The translations under genes were made by a program, and so were the position numbers. A stretch of DNA of 64,000 nucleotides from Catalinimonas alkaloidigena (GTDB taxonomy: Bacteria > Bacteroidota > Bacteroidia > Cytophagales > Cyclobacteriaceae), in the NCBI RefSeq assembly GCF_029504655.1, contig NZ_JAQFIL010000001.1, positions 2,795,001-2,859,000 of the forward strand. Reading direction: 5' to 3'. Positions 52,167-61,495 of this stretch are shown one piece after another; within the stretch, counting starts at the first letter, position 1; each line of letters opens with the position of its first letter. The notes below the pieces were generated by a model that worked only from the letters and a program-made list of their open reading frames with translations, was not told the DNA's origin and did no database searches.

Positions 52167-53312
52167 TCAGCTATTTATACCCACGACTTTATCAATTGAT
52201 TTAATTAGCAATGATTCATAATTTTCCCAAAAAATATCCTTTGGGGTTCCATGAGTATAAAATGAACTTCGCATCCTGGGGGCAATCCCAGCTGAAGAAA
52301 AATCATTGAAATCCAGTTTTATTGCGCACTTCCAGGGGTCACAAAAGTTTGTCCAGTAAGCATGATCCTGTAAAAAGAATGGCTTTTGTAATGCCATATA
52401 TTCAAAAATACGGGTAGGAAAGCAGTTCCTAATGCTTTCAACGGGCTGATGTGCTACGATACCATAATCAGCAATTGATACCATTTTTAATATCTCCTGA
52501 TGCGGCAATGGAGTATTATTAATACGAGCATAGATGTTTTCTTTTGCTTCAGTCTCTATTAATAAATGATTTAGCAAGTTAGTATCAGTAACGTGTCCAA
52601 TAATTATTAATAGCAAATCTGGATAATGTTTGCTCAATGCATTAGCAAAATTTAACGTTTGCCGAATACCATATATTTCACTAATTGTGCCGTTAAATAC
52701 TAGCTTAGGTGCCTTATGTCTAAACTTTTCCGGTAAATCGGGGGCTCCAAACTCAAGTTCTAAACATGGCTTATAAGCATTAGGAATCACAATTGAGGGC
52801 TTGCTAAAAAAACTAATTTCTTTAGTATATCCTTTTTCTGCTAAAATATTTAGGGAAATATAAGATTGACTGGTTTTTTCAATACACCGAATACCAAAAG
52901 CCAATAATCTGATAAGGAATGTATTTTTTTTGTTGGTCAATAAATTTAAAGCATAGTTTTCTCGCACATCATATACCAACTTGATATCTTTATCGAAACA
53001 AATGATTTTGTAGGCCATTGCGGCGACCAATACTTCAAAAGTAGTGGCTATTATCAGGGTGGGAGCAATCTTCAAAAGATGGATTAAAATTGATAGAGGA
53101 GCAAATAAACGTCTCCAACTCATGTTTGAAAAAGAAAAAAGAGGGTGAAAAACAATTTCCGAGCTGAGAGGTAGATTTTTTGAATTAAAACCTATGATAT
53201 TAACTTCATATCTATTTGTTTGCTGAAGTGATAGCCCTATTTTTTCGTACATTCTTGTGTCATCCACTGGTTTAAGTACTGAAGCTATTACCGTTTTAAT
53301 TTTATTACCCAT
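52167..53312 (-). CDS. Glycosyltransferase, GT4-like
   Basis: A 381-residue protein with a GT-B pattern. The N-terminal domain (1-190) opens IKTVIASVLKPVDDTRMYEKIGLSLQQ and includes a hydrophobic patch (LFAPLSILIHLLKIAPTLIIAT) that may associate with the membrane. The C-terminal domain (200-380) shows KLVFNGTISEIYGIRQTLNFANAL, LLIIIGHVTDTNLLNHLL, EILKMVSIADYGIVAHQP and the donor-binding EYMALQKPFFL with Glu. The usual EX7E is shortened. It likely adds a sugar to a lipid or surface glycan. Head-to-head with dapD; the promoters share 22 bases. Donor and acceptor not readable. Confidence 0.85.
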   Translation of the reverse strand: MGNKIKTVIASVLKPVDDTRMYEKIGLSLQQTNRYEVNIIGFNSKNLPLSSEIVFHPLFSFSNMSWRRLFAPLSILIHLLKIAPTLIIATTFEVLVAAMAYKIICFDKDIKLVYDVRENYALNLLTNKKNTFLIRLLAFGIRCIEKTSQSYISLNILAEKGYTKEISFFSKPSIVIPNAYKPCLELEFGAPDLPEKFRHKAPKLVFNGTISEIYGIRQTLNFANALSKHYPDLLLIIIGHVTDTNLLNHLLIETEAKENIYARINNTPLPHQEILKMVSIADYGIVAHQPVESIRNCFPTRIFEYMALQKPFFLQDHAYWTNFCDPWKCAIKLDFNDFSSAGIAPRMRSSFYTHGTPKDIFWENYESLLIKSIDKVVGINS

Positions 53313-53334
53313 ATATATTTAAGTAACAATCTGC

Positions 53335-54147
53335 ATGGAACTCAGAAATTTGATTGAAAAAGCATGGGATAACCGCCATTTGCTTAATGACAAAGATGTA
53401 AAAATTGCGATTAAATCAATTATAGACGAGCTTGATAGTGGCACCAAGAGAGTCGCAGAACAAATTGATGGTGAGTGGGTAGTGCATGAGTGGATAAAAA
53501 AAGCAGTTATTTTATACTTCCCGATTCAGAAAATGCAGCTTCTTGAATTGGGGCCATTTGAGTTTCATGATAAGATGAAACTTAAGACTGGATATGATAA
53601 GATTGGCGTTAGGGTTGTACCGCATGCTGTAGCACGATATGGAGCCTATCTGAGCAAAGGCGTCGTGATGATGCCCTCCTACGTTAACATTGGTGCATTT
53701 GTAGATGAAGGCACTATGGTAGATACCTGGGCTACAGTGGGAAGTTGTGCCCAGATCGGAAAGAATGTTCATTTAAGTGGTGGTGTCGGTATCGGTGGGG
53801 TACTCGAGCCCTTACAGGCAAAACCAGTTATCGTGGAAGATAATGCCTTTATTGGTTCTCGTTGTATTTTGGTTGAAGGCGTTCATATTGAAAAAGAGGC
53901 AGTTTTAGGTGCTAACGTAACACTCACTGCAAGTTCTAAAATTATAGATGTTACTCAGGAAGAGCCTGTGATCTATAAAGGAAAAGTGCCTGCTCGTTCA
54001 GTAGTAATTCCTGGCTCTTATACCAAAAAGTTTCCCGCTGGTGAATACCAGGTTCCCTGCGCGCTGATCATTGGAGAAAGAAAAGCCAGCACTGATCTAA
54101 AAACGTCACTAAACGAAGCATTACGTGAAAACAACGTAGCGGTTTAA
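53335..54147 (+). CDS. dapD: 2,3,4,5-tetrahydropyridine-2,6-dicarboxylate N-succinyltransferase
   Basis: A 270-residue enzyme of lysine and diaminopimelate synthesis. It transfers a succinyl group from succinyl-CoA to tetrahydrodipicolinate. The N-terminal helical domain (1-100) begins MELRNLIEKAWDNRHLLND. A left-handed beta helix of hexapeptide repeats follows (GAYLSKGVVMMPSYVNIGAFVDEGTMVDTWATVG, then GKNVHLSGGVGIGGVLEP). The C-terminal cap has VIPGSYTKKFPAGEYQVPCALIIGERK. Length and motifs match bacterial DapD. It is divergent from the glycosyltransferase gene and probably monocistronic. The product feeds cell-wall diaminopimelate. Confidence 0.97.
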   Translation: MELRNLIEKAWDNRHLLNDKDVKIAIKSIIDELDSGTKRVAEQIDGEWVVHEWIKKAVILYFPIQKMQLLELGPFEFHDKMKLKTGYDKIGVRVVPHAVARYGAYLSKGVVMMPSYVNIGAFVDEGTMVDTWATVGSCAQIGKNVHLSGGVGIGGVLEPLQAKPVIVEDNAFIGSRCILVEGVHIEKEAVLGANVTLTASSKIIDVTQEEPVIYKGKVPARSVVIPGSYTKKFPAGEYQVPCALIIGERKASTDLKTSLNEALRENNVAV

Positions 54148-54217
54148 GTTAACAATGGCATTTATTTTGTCACTTACATACTAACAACTTCTAAATAAAT
54201 TTAAGAGGAAATTGCAG

Positions 54218-54246
54218 TTGTAAATAAACCAATTATTATAGGTTTG
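54218..54246 (+). promoter_or_regulatory. Bacteroidota-type promoter of the TPR lipoprotein gene
   Basis: TTG at 54218-54220 and TAGGTTTG at 54239-54246, with 18 bases between, fit the TTTG/TAnnTTTG consensus. The ATG follows 38 bases downstream. Confidence 0.5.
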
Positions 54247-54284
54247 TGTTAACTTATCAATTTCGCAAAAAAAACCATTAAACT

Positions 54285-54887
54285 ATGATGTTTGGAAAAT
54301 GGATGCTAAGTTTTAGTGTCATTTCAATATTATTTTTTGCTTGTAATAGCAATGAATACAAAATGGCTGATCGCTATTTTGAGCAGGGAGAATATAAGAA
54401 AGCAATAGAGCAATATAATGAATACCTGGAATATCAACCCACGCATGTCGAGTCCATGTATAATCGCGGGCGAGCATATGAGGAATTAGGAGAGTTTAAG
54501 AAATCTCTAGCTAGCTATGAGGAGGCATTAGAGGTAGATCCCAAAAATGTAAATGCCCTGATGAGCATTGGTAAATACCATTTTAGAAACGAAAACTATC
54601 AGGATGCGGCTTTTTATTTTGACAAAGCTTCTCAGATTCACAAAAGTGACGCAAAAGCGCATTATTTAGCGGGGCGTGCATTTCATAAGTCCGGTAAAAC
54701 CAAGGAGGCCATGGATGCATATAACTCAACAATTAGCCTGGATGACCAGTATGGCGAGGCTTTCCTTTACCGTGGAGCACTTAAAGTATACGAAGGTAAA
54801 AAGTCAGCGGGTTGTGAGGATTTCCGTTTAGCAAGCGCGCTAAATGTAGCTGAAGCTCAGGAAGCAATTGATCAGTACTGCAACTAA
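54285..54887 (+). CDS. TPR-repeat lipoprotein
   Basis: A 200-residue lipoprotein. The signal ends FFACNSNEYK with the lipid-accepting Cys. Four TPR units follow: ADRYFEQGEYKKAIEQYNEYLEYQP, ESMYNRGRAYEELGEFKKSLASYEEALEVDP, NALMSIGKYHFRNENYQDAAFYFDKASQIH and KAHYLAGRAFHKSGKTKEAMDAYNSTISLD. A C-terminal unit follows, with GCEDFRLAS, the conserved Cys-containing cap found in many Bacteroidota TPR proteins. It probably acts as a periplasmic scaffold. A promoter-like element lies 38 bases upstream and a terminator-type hairpin follows. Confidence 0.9.
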   Translation: MMFGKWMLSFSVISILFFACNSNEYKMADRYFEQGEYKKAIEQYNEYLEYQPTHVESMYNRGRAYEELGEFKKSLASYEEALEVDPKNVNALMSIGKYHFRNENYQDAAFYFDKASQIHKSDAKAHYLAGRAFHKSGKTKEAMDAYNSTISLDDQYGEAFLYRGALKVYEGKKSAGCEDFRLASALNVAEAQEAIDQYCN

Positions 54888-54906
54888 TTCTAATAATACA
54901 TTATAT

Positions 54907-54948
54907 TCCCCGATTTAAGCAAACTGCGGTGCTAATTGGGGATTTTTT
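54907..54948 (+). terminator. Rho-independent terminator after the TPR lipoprotein gene
   Basis: TCCCC at 54907 pairs with GGGGA at 54938, and inner bases (ATTTAAGCA with TGCTAAT) extend the stem imperfectly; six T follow. The hairpin overlaps the last codons of the convergent hbd-like gene. Confidence 0.6.
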
Positions 54949-55802
54949 CTACTCATACGATAGTCATAAAAACCAACGCCACTTTTAACGCCTAAATTTC
55001 CTGCATTCACCATATTAACGAGTAATGGACAGGGAGCATATTTAGGATTTCCAAATCCATCCTGTAATACTCTTAAAATAGATAAACATACATCTAAGCC
55101 GATGAAGTCTGCCAGTTTAAGGGGGCCCATTGGGTGAGCCATGCCTAGCTGCATAATCTGATCTATCTCCAAAACACCGGCTACTCCTTCATACAAACTA
55201 TAAATGGCTTCATTAAGCATAGGCATGAGTATTCTATTTGAGATAAAGCCAGGATAATCGTTTACAACCAGAGGGATTTTATTTAAGGCTTCCGCAAGCT
55301 CAACTATTATATGAGTAACTTCTTCAGAAGTTTTATATCCCTTGATGACTTCCACTAATTTCATCACAGGCACCGGGTTCATAAAGTGCATTCCTATTAC
55401 CTGCTCAGGTCTTTTGGTATATGAAGCCAGCTTTGTAATTGAAATAGAAGATGTGTTTGTTGCCAGGACCGTATCCTTAGAGCATAACTCGTCAACATTT
55501 TCAAAAATTGATTTTTTCACTTCAAAATTTTCACTTACAGCTTCTACTACCAAGTCTGCTTTTTTTACACTTTCAGCTAAATCCGTAGATAAATTAATGT
55601 TTTTTAGTGCTTTATCCCTTTCATCCGGCATTATGATTTCTTTTTTTATCTGCCTGTCCAGGTTGTTCTTGATTGTTGATAGTGCATTTTCAAGTATTTT
55701 ATCATTTAAATCAAAAAGCGTAAGCTTGAAACCATGCTGCGCGAATACATGAGCAATTCCATTCCCCATAGTACCGGCACCTAGCACACATATTTTTTTC
55801 AT
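54915..55802 (-). CDS. 3-hydroxybutyryl/3-hydroxyacyl-CoA dehydrogenase
   Basis: A 295-residue NAD-dependent dehydrogenase oxidising 3-hydroxyacyl-CoA in fatty-acid or butyrate metabolism. The Rossmann motif is ICVLGAGTMGNGIAHVFAQHG. Then come DLVVEAVSENFEVKKSIF, ATNTSSISITKLAS, the catalytic His and Glu region in VIGMHFMNPVPVMKLVEVI, and NDYPGFISNRILMPMLNEAIYSLYEGVA. The C-terminal domain has LGMAHPMGPLKLADFIGLDVCLSILRVL and the closing GVGFYDY. Length suits a stand-alone Hbd/PaaH protein. Gene is alone; physiological role (beta-oxidation, polyhydroxyalkanoate or aromatic degradation) not decided. Confidence 0.95.
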   Translation of the reverse strand: MKKICVLGAGTMGNGIAHVFAQHGFKLTLFDLNDKILENALSTIKNNLDRQIKKEIIMPDERDKALKNINLSTDLAESVKKADLVVEAVSENFEVKKSIFENVDELCSKDTVLATNTSSISITKLASYTKRPEQVIGMHFMNPVPVMKLVEVIKGYKTSEEVTHIIVELAEALNKIPLVVNDYPGFISNRILMPMLNEAIYSLYEGVAGVLEIDQIMQLGMAHPMGPLKLADFIGLDVCLSILRVLQDGFGNPKYAPCPLLVNMVNAGNLGVKSGVGFYDYRMSRKNPQLAPQFA

Positions 55803-55977
55803 AATACACTGACTTTTAGATTTTTAAGCAAAAAAAATGGAATCTATGATTTAAGGTTACTTTTGTTCAATAATAACCATATTCAATACTTAGAACGAAT
55901 CTTGCTCGTTATTTTTGTCTGGAATATTTACTTTATCATTTGTTCCTTTGTCATCTGTTAAATACAAAAGAAAATTA

Positions 55978-57012
55978 ATGCTTCGCTACTGTTTTACTGC
56001 TTTTTTCATATTAGTCTATACTGGAATCATTGCCCAGGGATACAATCCTGGATTTGGGCTAGAACAACGACACCCATATCCTGTGAGAGCTTTTTTTAAT
56101 AAATTTTCCATAAACCTCAGTTCCGGATACGGGAGAACTTTTTATAAGCATGAATTCACAGACTTTGACTATGTCAGAAATCAGCAGGGATCATTTCTTA
56201 TCAATTCAGAAGATTTTGTAGAAGGGGGTACCATTTCTGGCCTGAGTAATTGGTTTTCTGGTATTAGCAGTAGCAATAATATACTTTTAAGTGACGAATA
56301 TAAGGTAGTGCACTTTGATTCTACTGACAGTCCATTAAGAAGTGGAGGATATAGTATTCCTATTAACCTGGCCGTATACTTTAATATTTTCAGACTAAGA
56401 TTGGGTGGAGGCGCGAGTATGGAGTTTTTGACTGCCAACGTCCCTGAACCCAAAGATTTCTTGTCTCAATACCCGGACCCGGCACAAGTCAAAAGTCGGA
56501 TGACCCGCTATTATTTCCTGCTGGGCTATAGTGTGTATGAGTATTATGATTTGGCTTTGGGCGTAGATATTCGTGCTGGTAAAATTAATCGAGGAAGTGG
56601 ATTTGATGATTATAATATTCAATCTAATCCTTTTTTCAATATAGGAGTAAGCTTTGAAAAAGTATATTCCGAATATTTCAGACTATACCTAAGACCTTCT
56701 TACGAGTTCAAAAGTTATCAGATAAGTCTGCCAGCAACCGCAGCCCAACCGGATCTAACCATTACTGACAATGCCTTTCAGCTCACCTTGGGGATAAGCA
56801 TTAACTATCCTGACATTCCAAGATCACCTATTCCTAATGACAAAACTCAAATGAAGCATTATGTCTCTGATTCTCAAGGAAATAGAATACTAGTAAGAGG
56901 TCAGCCATTTTGGAGAAAGCAGGATCCAAAAATAGGAGAGTTATATCCGGAACTACAAAAAAGTAAAAGAAAAAGAAGTATACGCCTCCCATTCTTTAAC
57001 AAAAAGAAATAA
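55978..57012 (+). CDS. Outer-membrane beta-barrel hypothetical protein
   Basis: From ATG 55978 the protein (344 aa) carries a signal peptide (MLRYCFTAFFILVYTGIIAQ). A barrel-type domain follows with alternating strands: FNKFSINLSSGYGRTFYKHEF, YSIPINLAVYFNIFRLRLGGGASMEFL, YYFLLGYSVYEYYDLALGVDIRAG, NPFFNIGVSFEKVYSEYFRLYLRPSYEF and FQLTLGISINYPDIP. A very basic tail (KSKRKRSIRLPFFNKKK) follows the barrel. It is probably an outer-membrane protein of unknown cargo. The upstream start at 55915 is a weak alternative. gyrA begins 180 bases downstream with its own promoter region. Confidence 0.7.
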   Translation: MLRYCFTAFFILVYTGIIAQGYNPGFGLEQRHPYPVRAFFNKFSINLSSGYGRTFYKHEFTDFDYVRNQQGSFLINSEDFVEGGTISGLSNWFSGISSSNNILLSDEYKVVHFDSTDSPLRSGGYSIPINLAVYFNIFRLRLGGGASMEFLTANVPEPKDFLSQYPDPAQVKSRMTRYYFLLGYSVYEYYDLALGVDIRAGKINRGSGFDDYNIQSNPFFNIGVSFEKVYSEYFRLYLRPSYEFKSYQISLPATAAQPDLTITDNAFQLTLGISINYPDIPRSPIPNDKTQMKHYVSDSQGNRILVRGQPFWRKQDPKIGELYPELQKSKRKRSIRLPFFNKKK

Positions 57013-57191
57013 AATTGGATGATTCTTATCAATTTATCCTTTTCCTGCGCTTTCATTCTAGTTTATTAGCACATAAAGGCTATGTGTATTGAACATTTTT
57101 TGGTAAATTGCGCTCTTATAATGAGGGCGATTTTTACAAATTTACAAGTAAAGTACCTTTCTAATTAAGAAATAAGAGTTTTAATCCGATT

Positions 57192-59684
57192 ATGGCAGAA
57201 GGCGCTAATGAAAATATCATCCCTATTAATATAGAGGATGAAATGCGAGGAGCTTACATTGATTATTCAATGTCTGTAATTATTTCCCGAGCATTACCAG
57301 ATGTAAGAGATGGACTTAAACCTGTACACCGCCGTGTTCTTTATGGTATGCTTGATTTAGGTCTTACACACACCAAGTCCCACAAAAAATCCGCAAGAAT
57401 TGTAGGAGAGGTGTTAGGAAAGTATCACCCTCATGGTGACTCTTCAGTGTATGACTCTATGGTTCGTATGGCTCAGCACTGGTCCATGCGCTATATGCTG
57501 GTAGATGGGCAGGGAAATTTTGGTTCTGTAGATGGCGATTCACCAGCCGCCATGCGATATACCGAGGCACGACTCAGGAGGTTGGCTGAGGAACTACTTG
57601 CCGATATAAATAAAGATACCATTGACTTCCAGGGTAACTTTGACGACTCACTGACTGAACCTGTGTGTCTGCCGTCAAAGTTGCCGAATATCCTGGTGAA
57701 TGGAACTTCAGGAATTGCAGTAGGTATGGCTACCAATATGGCGCCTCACAATTTAACTGAAGTTATAGAAGGTATTAAGAAATACATTGATAATGAAGAA
57801 GTTAGCATCGAAGAGCTCATGCAGTCCATTACCGCTCCTGACTTTCCCACGGGTGGTATCATTTATGGATATCAGGGAGTTAAAAGCGCTTTTGAGACAG
57901 GTAGAGGAAGAATAGTATTACGTGCTAAAGCTGACATAGAAGAAACAAAAACTGGCAAGTCTCAAATCATTGTAACTGAAATTCCTTATCAGGTCAATAA
58001 GGCCTCAATGATAGAAAAGACAGCTGCTTTTGTCAATGAAAAGCGTATTGAAGGAATTTCGGATATACGTGATGAATCAGATAGAAACGGGATGCGGATT
58101 GTCTATGATCTGAAAAAAGATGCTGTTCCCAACGTAGTGCTTAATAACCTTTATAAATATACCCAGCTACAATCTTCTTTTGGCGTAAATAATGTTGCGC
58201 TTGTAAAAGGCAGGCCACAGACGCTTAACCTCAAGCAAATAATTACGCATTTTGTGGATCATCGCCACAATGTAGTAGTACGCAGAACACAGTATGAGCT
58301 GAATGAGGCAGAAAAAAGACTTCACCTTTTAGAGGGCTACCTTATTGCACTGGATAATATTGATAGGGTTATTGAAATCATCAGATCATCACAAGACCCT
58401 GAAACTGCCCGCAACAGCCTGATGGAGTCCTTTGAACTGACTGAAATTCAGGCGAGAGCCATCCTGGATATGCGACTTCAGCGTCTTACAGGTCTGGAAA
58501 GAGATAAAATCCAGAAAGAATATGAGGAAGTACAAAAGCAGGTAGAATATTTGCGCCAGATTTTAGCGGAAAGAGATCTTCGTATGCAAATCATCAAAGA
58601 TGAGCTTGATGAGCTTAAAGATAAGTATGGAGACGAGAGACGTACAGAAATAGTCCATAGTGCTGAAGATCTAAGTACTGAAGACATGATCCCTAATGAG
58701 GAGATGTTAATTACGATCTCTCATAATGGCTATTTTAAGCGGACTAATCTCGGCGAATACCGTACGCAGGGTAGAGGAGGAGTAGGCTCAAGGGGTGCTT
58801 CTGCAAAAGACGGCGATTTCACCGAGCACTTGTTCATTGCTCATACACATAACTATCTTCTGATTTTTACTGAATTAGGAAAAGTTTTCTGGATTAAAGT
58901 CTATGAAATTCCTGAAGGCAGTAAAACTGCCAAAGGCAGAGCCATACAAAACTTGATTAATATAACTCCTGATGATTCTGTTAGAGCAGTTATAAATGTT
59001 TCTAATTTAGATGATGCAGATTATATCAATAATTCATTTCTAGTGATGTCAACTAAGAATGGCATGATTAAGAAAACATCTTTAGAAGCATATTCAAGAC
59101 CTAGAGTAAATGGTATCAATGCTATCACTATCAATGAGGGTGACCGTTTGTTAAACGTAGCGCTTACCAATGGTAAATCAGAAGTCATACTCGCTGTAAA
59201 GTCTGGAAGAGCTATTAGGTTTAACGAAAGTGAAGTAAGATCAATGGGACGTACTGCTGCTGGTGTCAGAGGCATTGCCTTAGATGATGATCAGGATGAA
59301 GTAGTGGGAATGGTTTGTGTAAATGATCTAGATAAGCATTTGTTAGTAGTATCTGAAAATGGTTTTGGCAAGCGGTCTTTATTGGAAGAATACCGCATTA
59401 CTAAAAGAGGAGGCAAAGGTGTCAAAACCATGAACATTACTTCTAAGACTGGAACTTTAGTGTCCATTGCCGAAGTTACGGATGAAAATGATTTAATGCT
59501 GATCAACAGGTCTGGCATTATGATACGTTTATCTGTTTCTGAGTTAAGAGTGATGGGACGAGCTACACAGGGAGTAAAACTGATCAGGCTTAATAAAGAC
59601 GACATCATTACTTCAGTAGCCAAAGTTGATAAGCTTCCGGATGATATTGAAGAAGATAATTCAGAAGAAGAAGAAACTAAATAA
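57192..59684 (+). CDS. gyrA: DNA gyrase subunit A
   Basis: An 830-residue type II topoisomerase subunit that cuts and reseals DNA with GyrB to introduce negative supercoils. The winged-helix region has [17 protein letters not shown], in which the residues equal to E. coli Ser83 and Asp87 are Ser and Asp, the quinolone-sensitive form. The catalytic Tyr is in [12 protein letters not shown]. The coiled-coil neck has [20 protein letters not shown]. The C-terminal pinwheel begins at about 500 and carries the GyrA-box-like QGRGGVG and further repeats such as [11 protein letters not shown]. An acidic tail ([14 protein letters not shown]) ends the protein. It is followed by a TPR gene 54 bases on. 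Confidence 0.98.
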   Translation: MAEGANENIIPINIEDEMRGAYIDYSMSVIISRALPDVRDGLKPVHRRVLYGMLDLGLTHTKSHKKSARIVGEVLGKYHPHGDSSVYDSMVRMAQHWSMRYMLVDGQGNFGSVDGDSPAAMRYTEARLRRLAEELLADINKDTIDFQGNFDDSLTEPVCLPSKLPNILVNGTSGIAVGMATNMAPHNLTEVIEGIKKYIDNEEVSIEELMQSITAPDFPTGGIIYGYQGVKSAFETGRGRIVLRAKADIEETKTGKSQIIVTEIPYQVNKASMIEKTAAFVNEKRIEGISDIRDESDRNGMRIVYDLKKDAVPNVVLNNLYKYTQLQSSFGVNNVALVKGRPQTLNLKQIITHFVDHRHNVVVRRTQYELNEAEKRLHLLEGYLIALDNIDRVIEIIRSSQDPETARNSLMESFELTEIQARAILDMRLQRLTGLERDKIQKEYEEVQKQVEYLRQILAERDLRMQIIKDELDELKDKYGDERRTEIVHSAEDLSTEDMIPNEEMLITISHNGYFKRTNLGEYRTQGRGGVGSRGASAKDGDFTEHLFIAHTHNYLLIFTELGKVFWIKVYEIPEGSKTAKGRAIQNLINITPDDSVRAVINVSNLDDADYINNSFLVMSTKNGMIKKTSLEAYSRPRVNGINAITINEGDRLLNVALTNGKSEVILAVKSGRAIRFNESEVRSMGRTAAGVRGIALDDDQDEVVGMVCVNDLDKHLLVVSENGFGKRSLLEEYRITKRGGKGVKTMNITSKTGTLVSIAEVTDENDLMLINRSGIMIRLSVSELRVMGRATQGVKLIRLNKDDIITSVAKVDKLPDDIEEDNSEEEETK

Positions 59685-59738
59685 CTATAAATTTTAATTA
59701 CCTTTTGTAACAAAAGTTGTCACCTATACTGCACAATT

Positions 59739-60878
59739 ATGAAAAAGTACACTTTAAGTTTAATTCTTTGTTTGGCTGTAGTTGTTACATCATTCGGCCA
59801 AAATAAAAATGTCAGAAAAGCTGAACGAGCTTTGGAAGACCAGGAGCTAGCTGAGGCGAAAACCTTAATTGACCCTACTATCACTGATGAGCAGACCAAA
59901 GATGATGGAAAAACATGGTATATCTATGGTCAGGTTTATCAGGCAATAGCCGAAGATTCCACCAATTCTGTACAAGCCGATGAGCCTTATCAGACTGCAC
60001 TTGATGCATATCGTAAAGCCAAAGAGCTAGAAGATGAGGGATCAGTTCATTATACTTTTGCGGATCAAAAAATTCAGGAAGTTTGGGCTAAGAATATCAA
60101 CGCTGGAGCTGAAAAGTATCAGGAACAGGATTTTGAAAGCGCTATACGTAATTTTGATATTGCGAAAATGGCTATGCCTGAAGATACTACTGCTTATATC
60201 TATGGTGGCATTTCTGCCCAGCAATCGGGTAACCTTGACATTGCAGCCGAAAATTATGCTTATCTCGTGGATGAGTTAGATTATAAAAGCGAAGACTTTT
60301 ATAACAGCCTTATTTACATCTATCTGGTTGAGAAAAAAGATAATGACAAAGCGGTTGAATATTTGAGAAAAGCTCAGGAAGCTTATCCTGACAATTCAGA
60401 CTTTCTGAAAAGAGAGATCAATGTTTTGATTCAGGAAGAAAGCTTTGATGAAGCAGAACAAAAACTCTCACAGGCTATTGAAAAAGAAGATGATAACGCT
60501 ATTTTATATTACAACCGTGCCTATCTGTATGAGCAAATGGAACGGGGAGAAGACGCGATAGAAAATTATAAAAAAGCCATTGAGTTAGATCCAAATTACT
60601 TTGATGCAAACTTCAACTTAGCAGCTTATTACTTTAATCAAGCAGCCGAGATACTTGCAGAAGCTAATAATATGGATCTCAAAGAATACCAGGAACGTGG
60701 AGAAGAAATAGAAGGCAATGCAAAAGTATTTTTTGAGAAAGCACTTCCTTACTTAGAAAAATCAAAAGAGATCAAGCCTGATGACGAAAAAACACTCAAC
60801 ACACTACAGACAGTGTACACTCGCTTAGGCATGGATGATAAAGCTGCTGCTTTAGAGTCTGAACTTAGTGGACAGTAA
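59739..60878 (+). CDS. Exported TPR protein
   Basis: A 379-residue periplasmic protein. Signal peptide MKKYTLSLILCLAVVVTSFG ends before QNKN. At least six TPR-like helical pairs cover the rest: AERALEDQELAEAKTLI, AGAEKYQEQDFESAIRNFDIAKMAMP, GGISAQQSGNLDIAAENYAYLVDEL, KAVEYLRKAQEAYPDNSDFLK, EQKLSQAIEKEDDNAILYYNRAYLYEQMERGEDAIENYKKAIELDP and KVFFEKALPYLEKSKEIKPDDEK. This is a scaffold type common in Bacteroidota, often found near gyrA. It starts 54 bases after gyrA and may share its transcript. A strong terminator follows. Partner unknown. Confidence 0.9.
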   Translation: MKKYTLSLILCLAVVVTSFGQNKNVRKAERALEDQELAEAKTLIDPTITDEQTKDDGKTWYIYGQVYQAIAEDSTNSVQADEPYQTALDAYRKAKELEDEGSVHYTFADQKIQEVWAKNINAGAEKYQEQDFESAIRNFDIAKMAMPEDTTAYIYGGISAQQSGNLDIAAENYAYLVDELDYKSEDFYNSLIYIYLVEKKDNDKAVEYLRKAQEAYPDNSDFLKREINVLIQEESFDEAEQKLSQAIEKEDDNAILYYNRAYLYEQMERGEDAIENYKKAIELDPNYFDANFNLAAYYFNQAAEILAEANNMDLKEYQERGEEIEGNAKVFFEKALPYLEKSKEIKPDDEKTLNTLQTVYTRLGMDDKAAALESELSGQ

Positions 60879-60911
60879 TACAGAAACTCTTTTAATTGTA
60901 GAGAATATAGC

Positions 60912-60938
60912 AAAGGAGCCACAAGGCTCCTTTTTTTT
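60912..60938 (+). terminator. Rho-independent terminator
   Basis: AAAGGAGCC (60912-60920) and GGCTCCTTT (60925-60933) around the loop ACAA, followed by T to 60938. Ends the gyrA/TPR region. Confidence 0.92.
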
Positions 60939-61080
60939 GTACATATACATGAGTTTCTTAGCGTAACCTACAACCTTCATTTGATCGGGTATAAGCGAAA
61001 GACATACTTATTTAACATAATATAAATTATACAACATTTAGTAATACCCTGAAATAGCTCTACACAACCATTAAAAAGCT

Positions 61081-61494
61081 ATGAAACAGAGCAACTTAGG
61101 GACTTTATCCAAAAAGTTATATTTTTCTTACCGCCTCAGACGACAAATTATTGAGAAAATAAATATTGGCCTGCTCACTGAGTATCAGGTCTGTGAAAAG
61201 TACGGTGTATCGCTTAAATTGATTAGGCAATGGCGCCGTAGCTACTATAAGCATCGCATTTTATCACCGCTAAATTCTTTTCCTATGAAAGCTAAAAAGT
61301 CTCCCCAGGAAGAAATTAAAGCACTCAAAGCCAGATTAGCTGCTACTGAAAAAGCTTACCAAGATGAAAAAGTAAAAGCCAGAGCTTATGAGATTATGAC
61401 GGTCGCCGCGCGATCGAGATCGCTGAAGAACAGTTCAAGATTCCAATCAGAAAAAAGTCTGGTCCCAATCGGATCGCCGAGCGACAGCCAATGA
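61081..61494 (+). pseudogene. IS3-family orfA, frameshifted near its 3' end
   Basis: A transposase OrfA of IS3 type. The N-terminal HTH (about 20-60) reads RRQIIEKINIGLLTEYQVCEKYGVSLKLIRQWRRSYYKHR, followed by the coiled part KKSPQEEIKALKARLAATEKAYQDEK. After AYEIMTV the frame departs into ARSRSLKNSSRF, which is not family-like. Reading two bases fewer in the CGCCGCGCG run near 61405-61412 restores the expected IEIAEEQFKIPIRKKSGPN. That corrected frame contains the slippery A-AAA-AAG (61451-61457), which by -1 slippage enters orfB. The present frame misses the slip codon register. The gene is probably inactive in this copy, or the insertion is an assembly error. Confidence 0.75.
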
Positions 61495-61495
61495 A

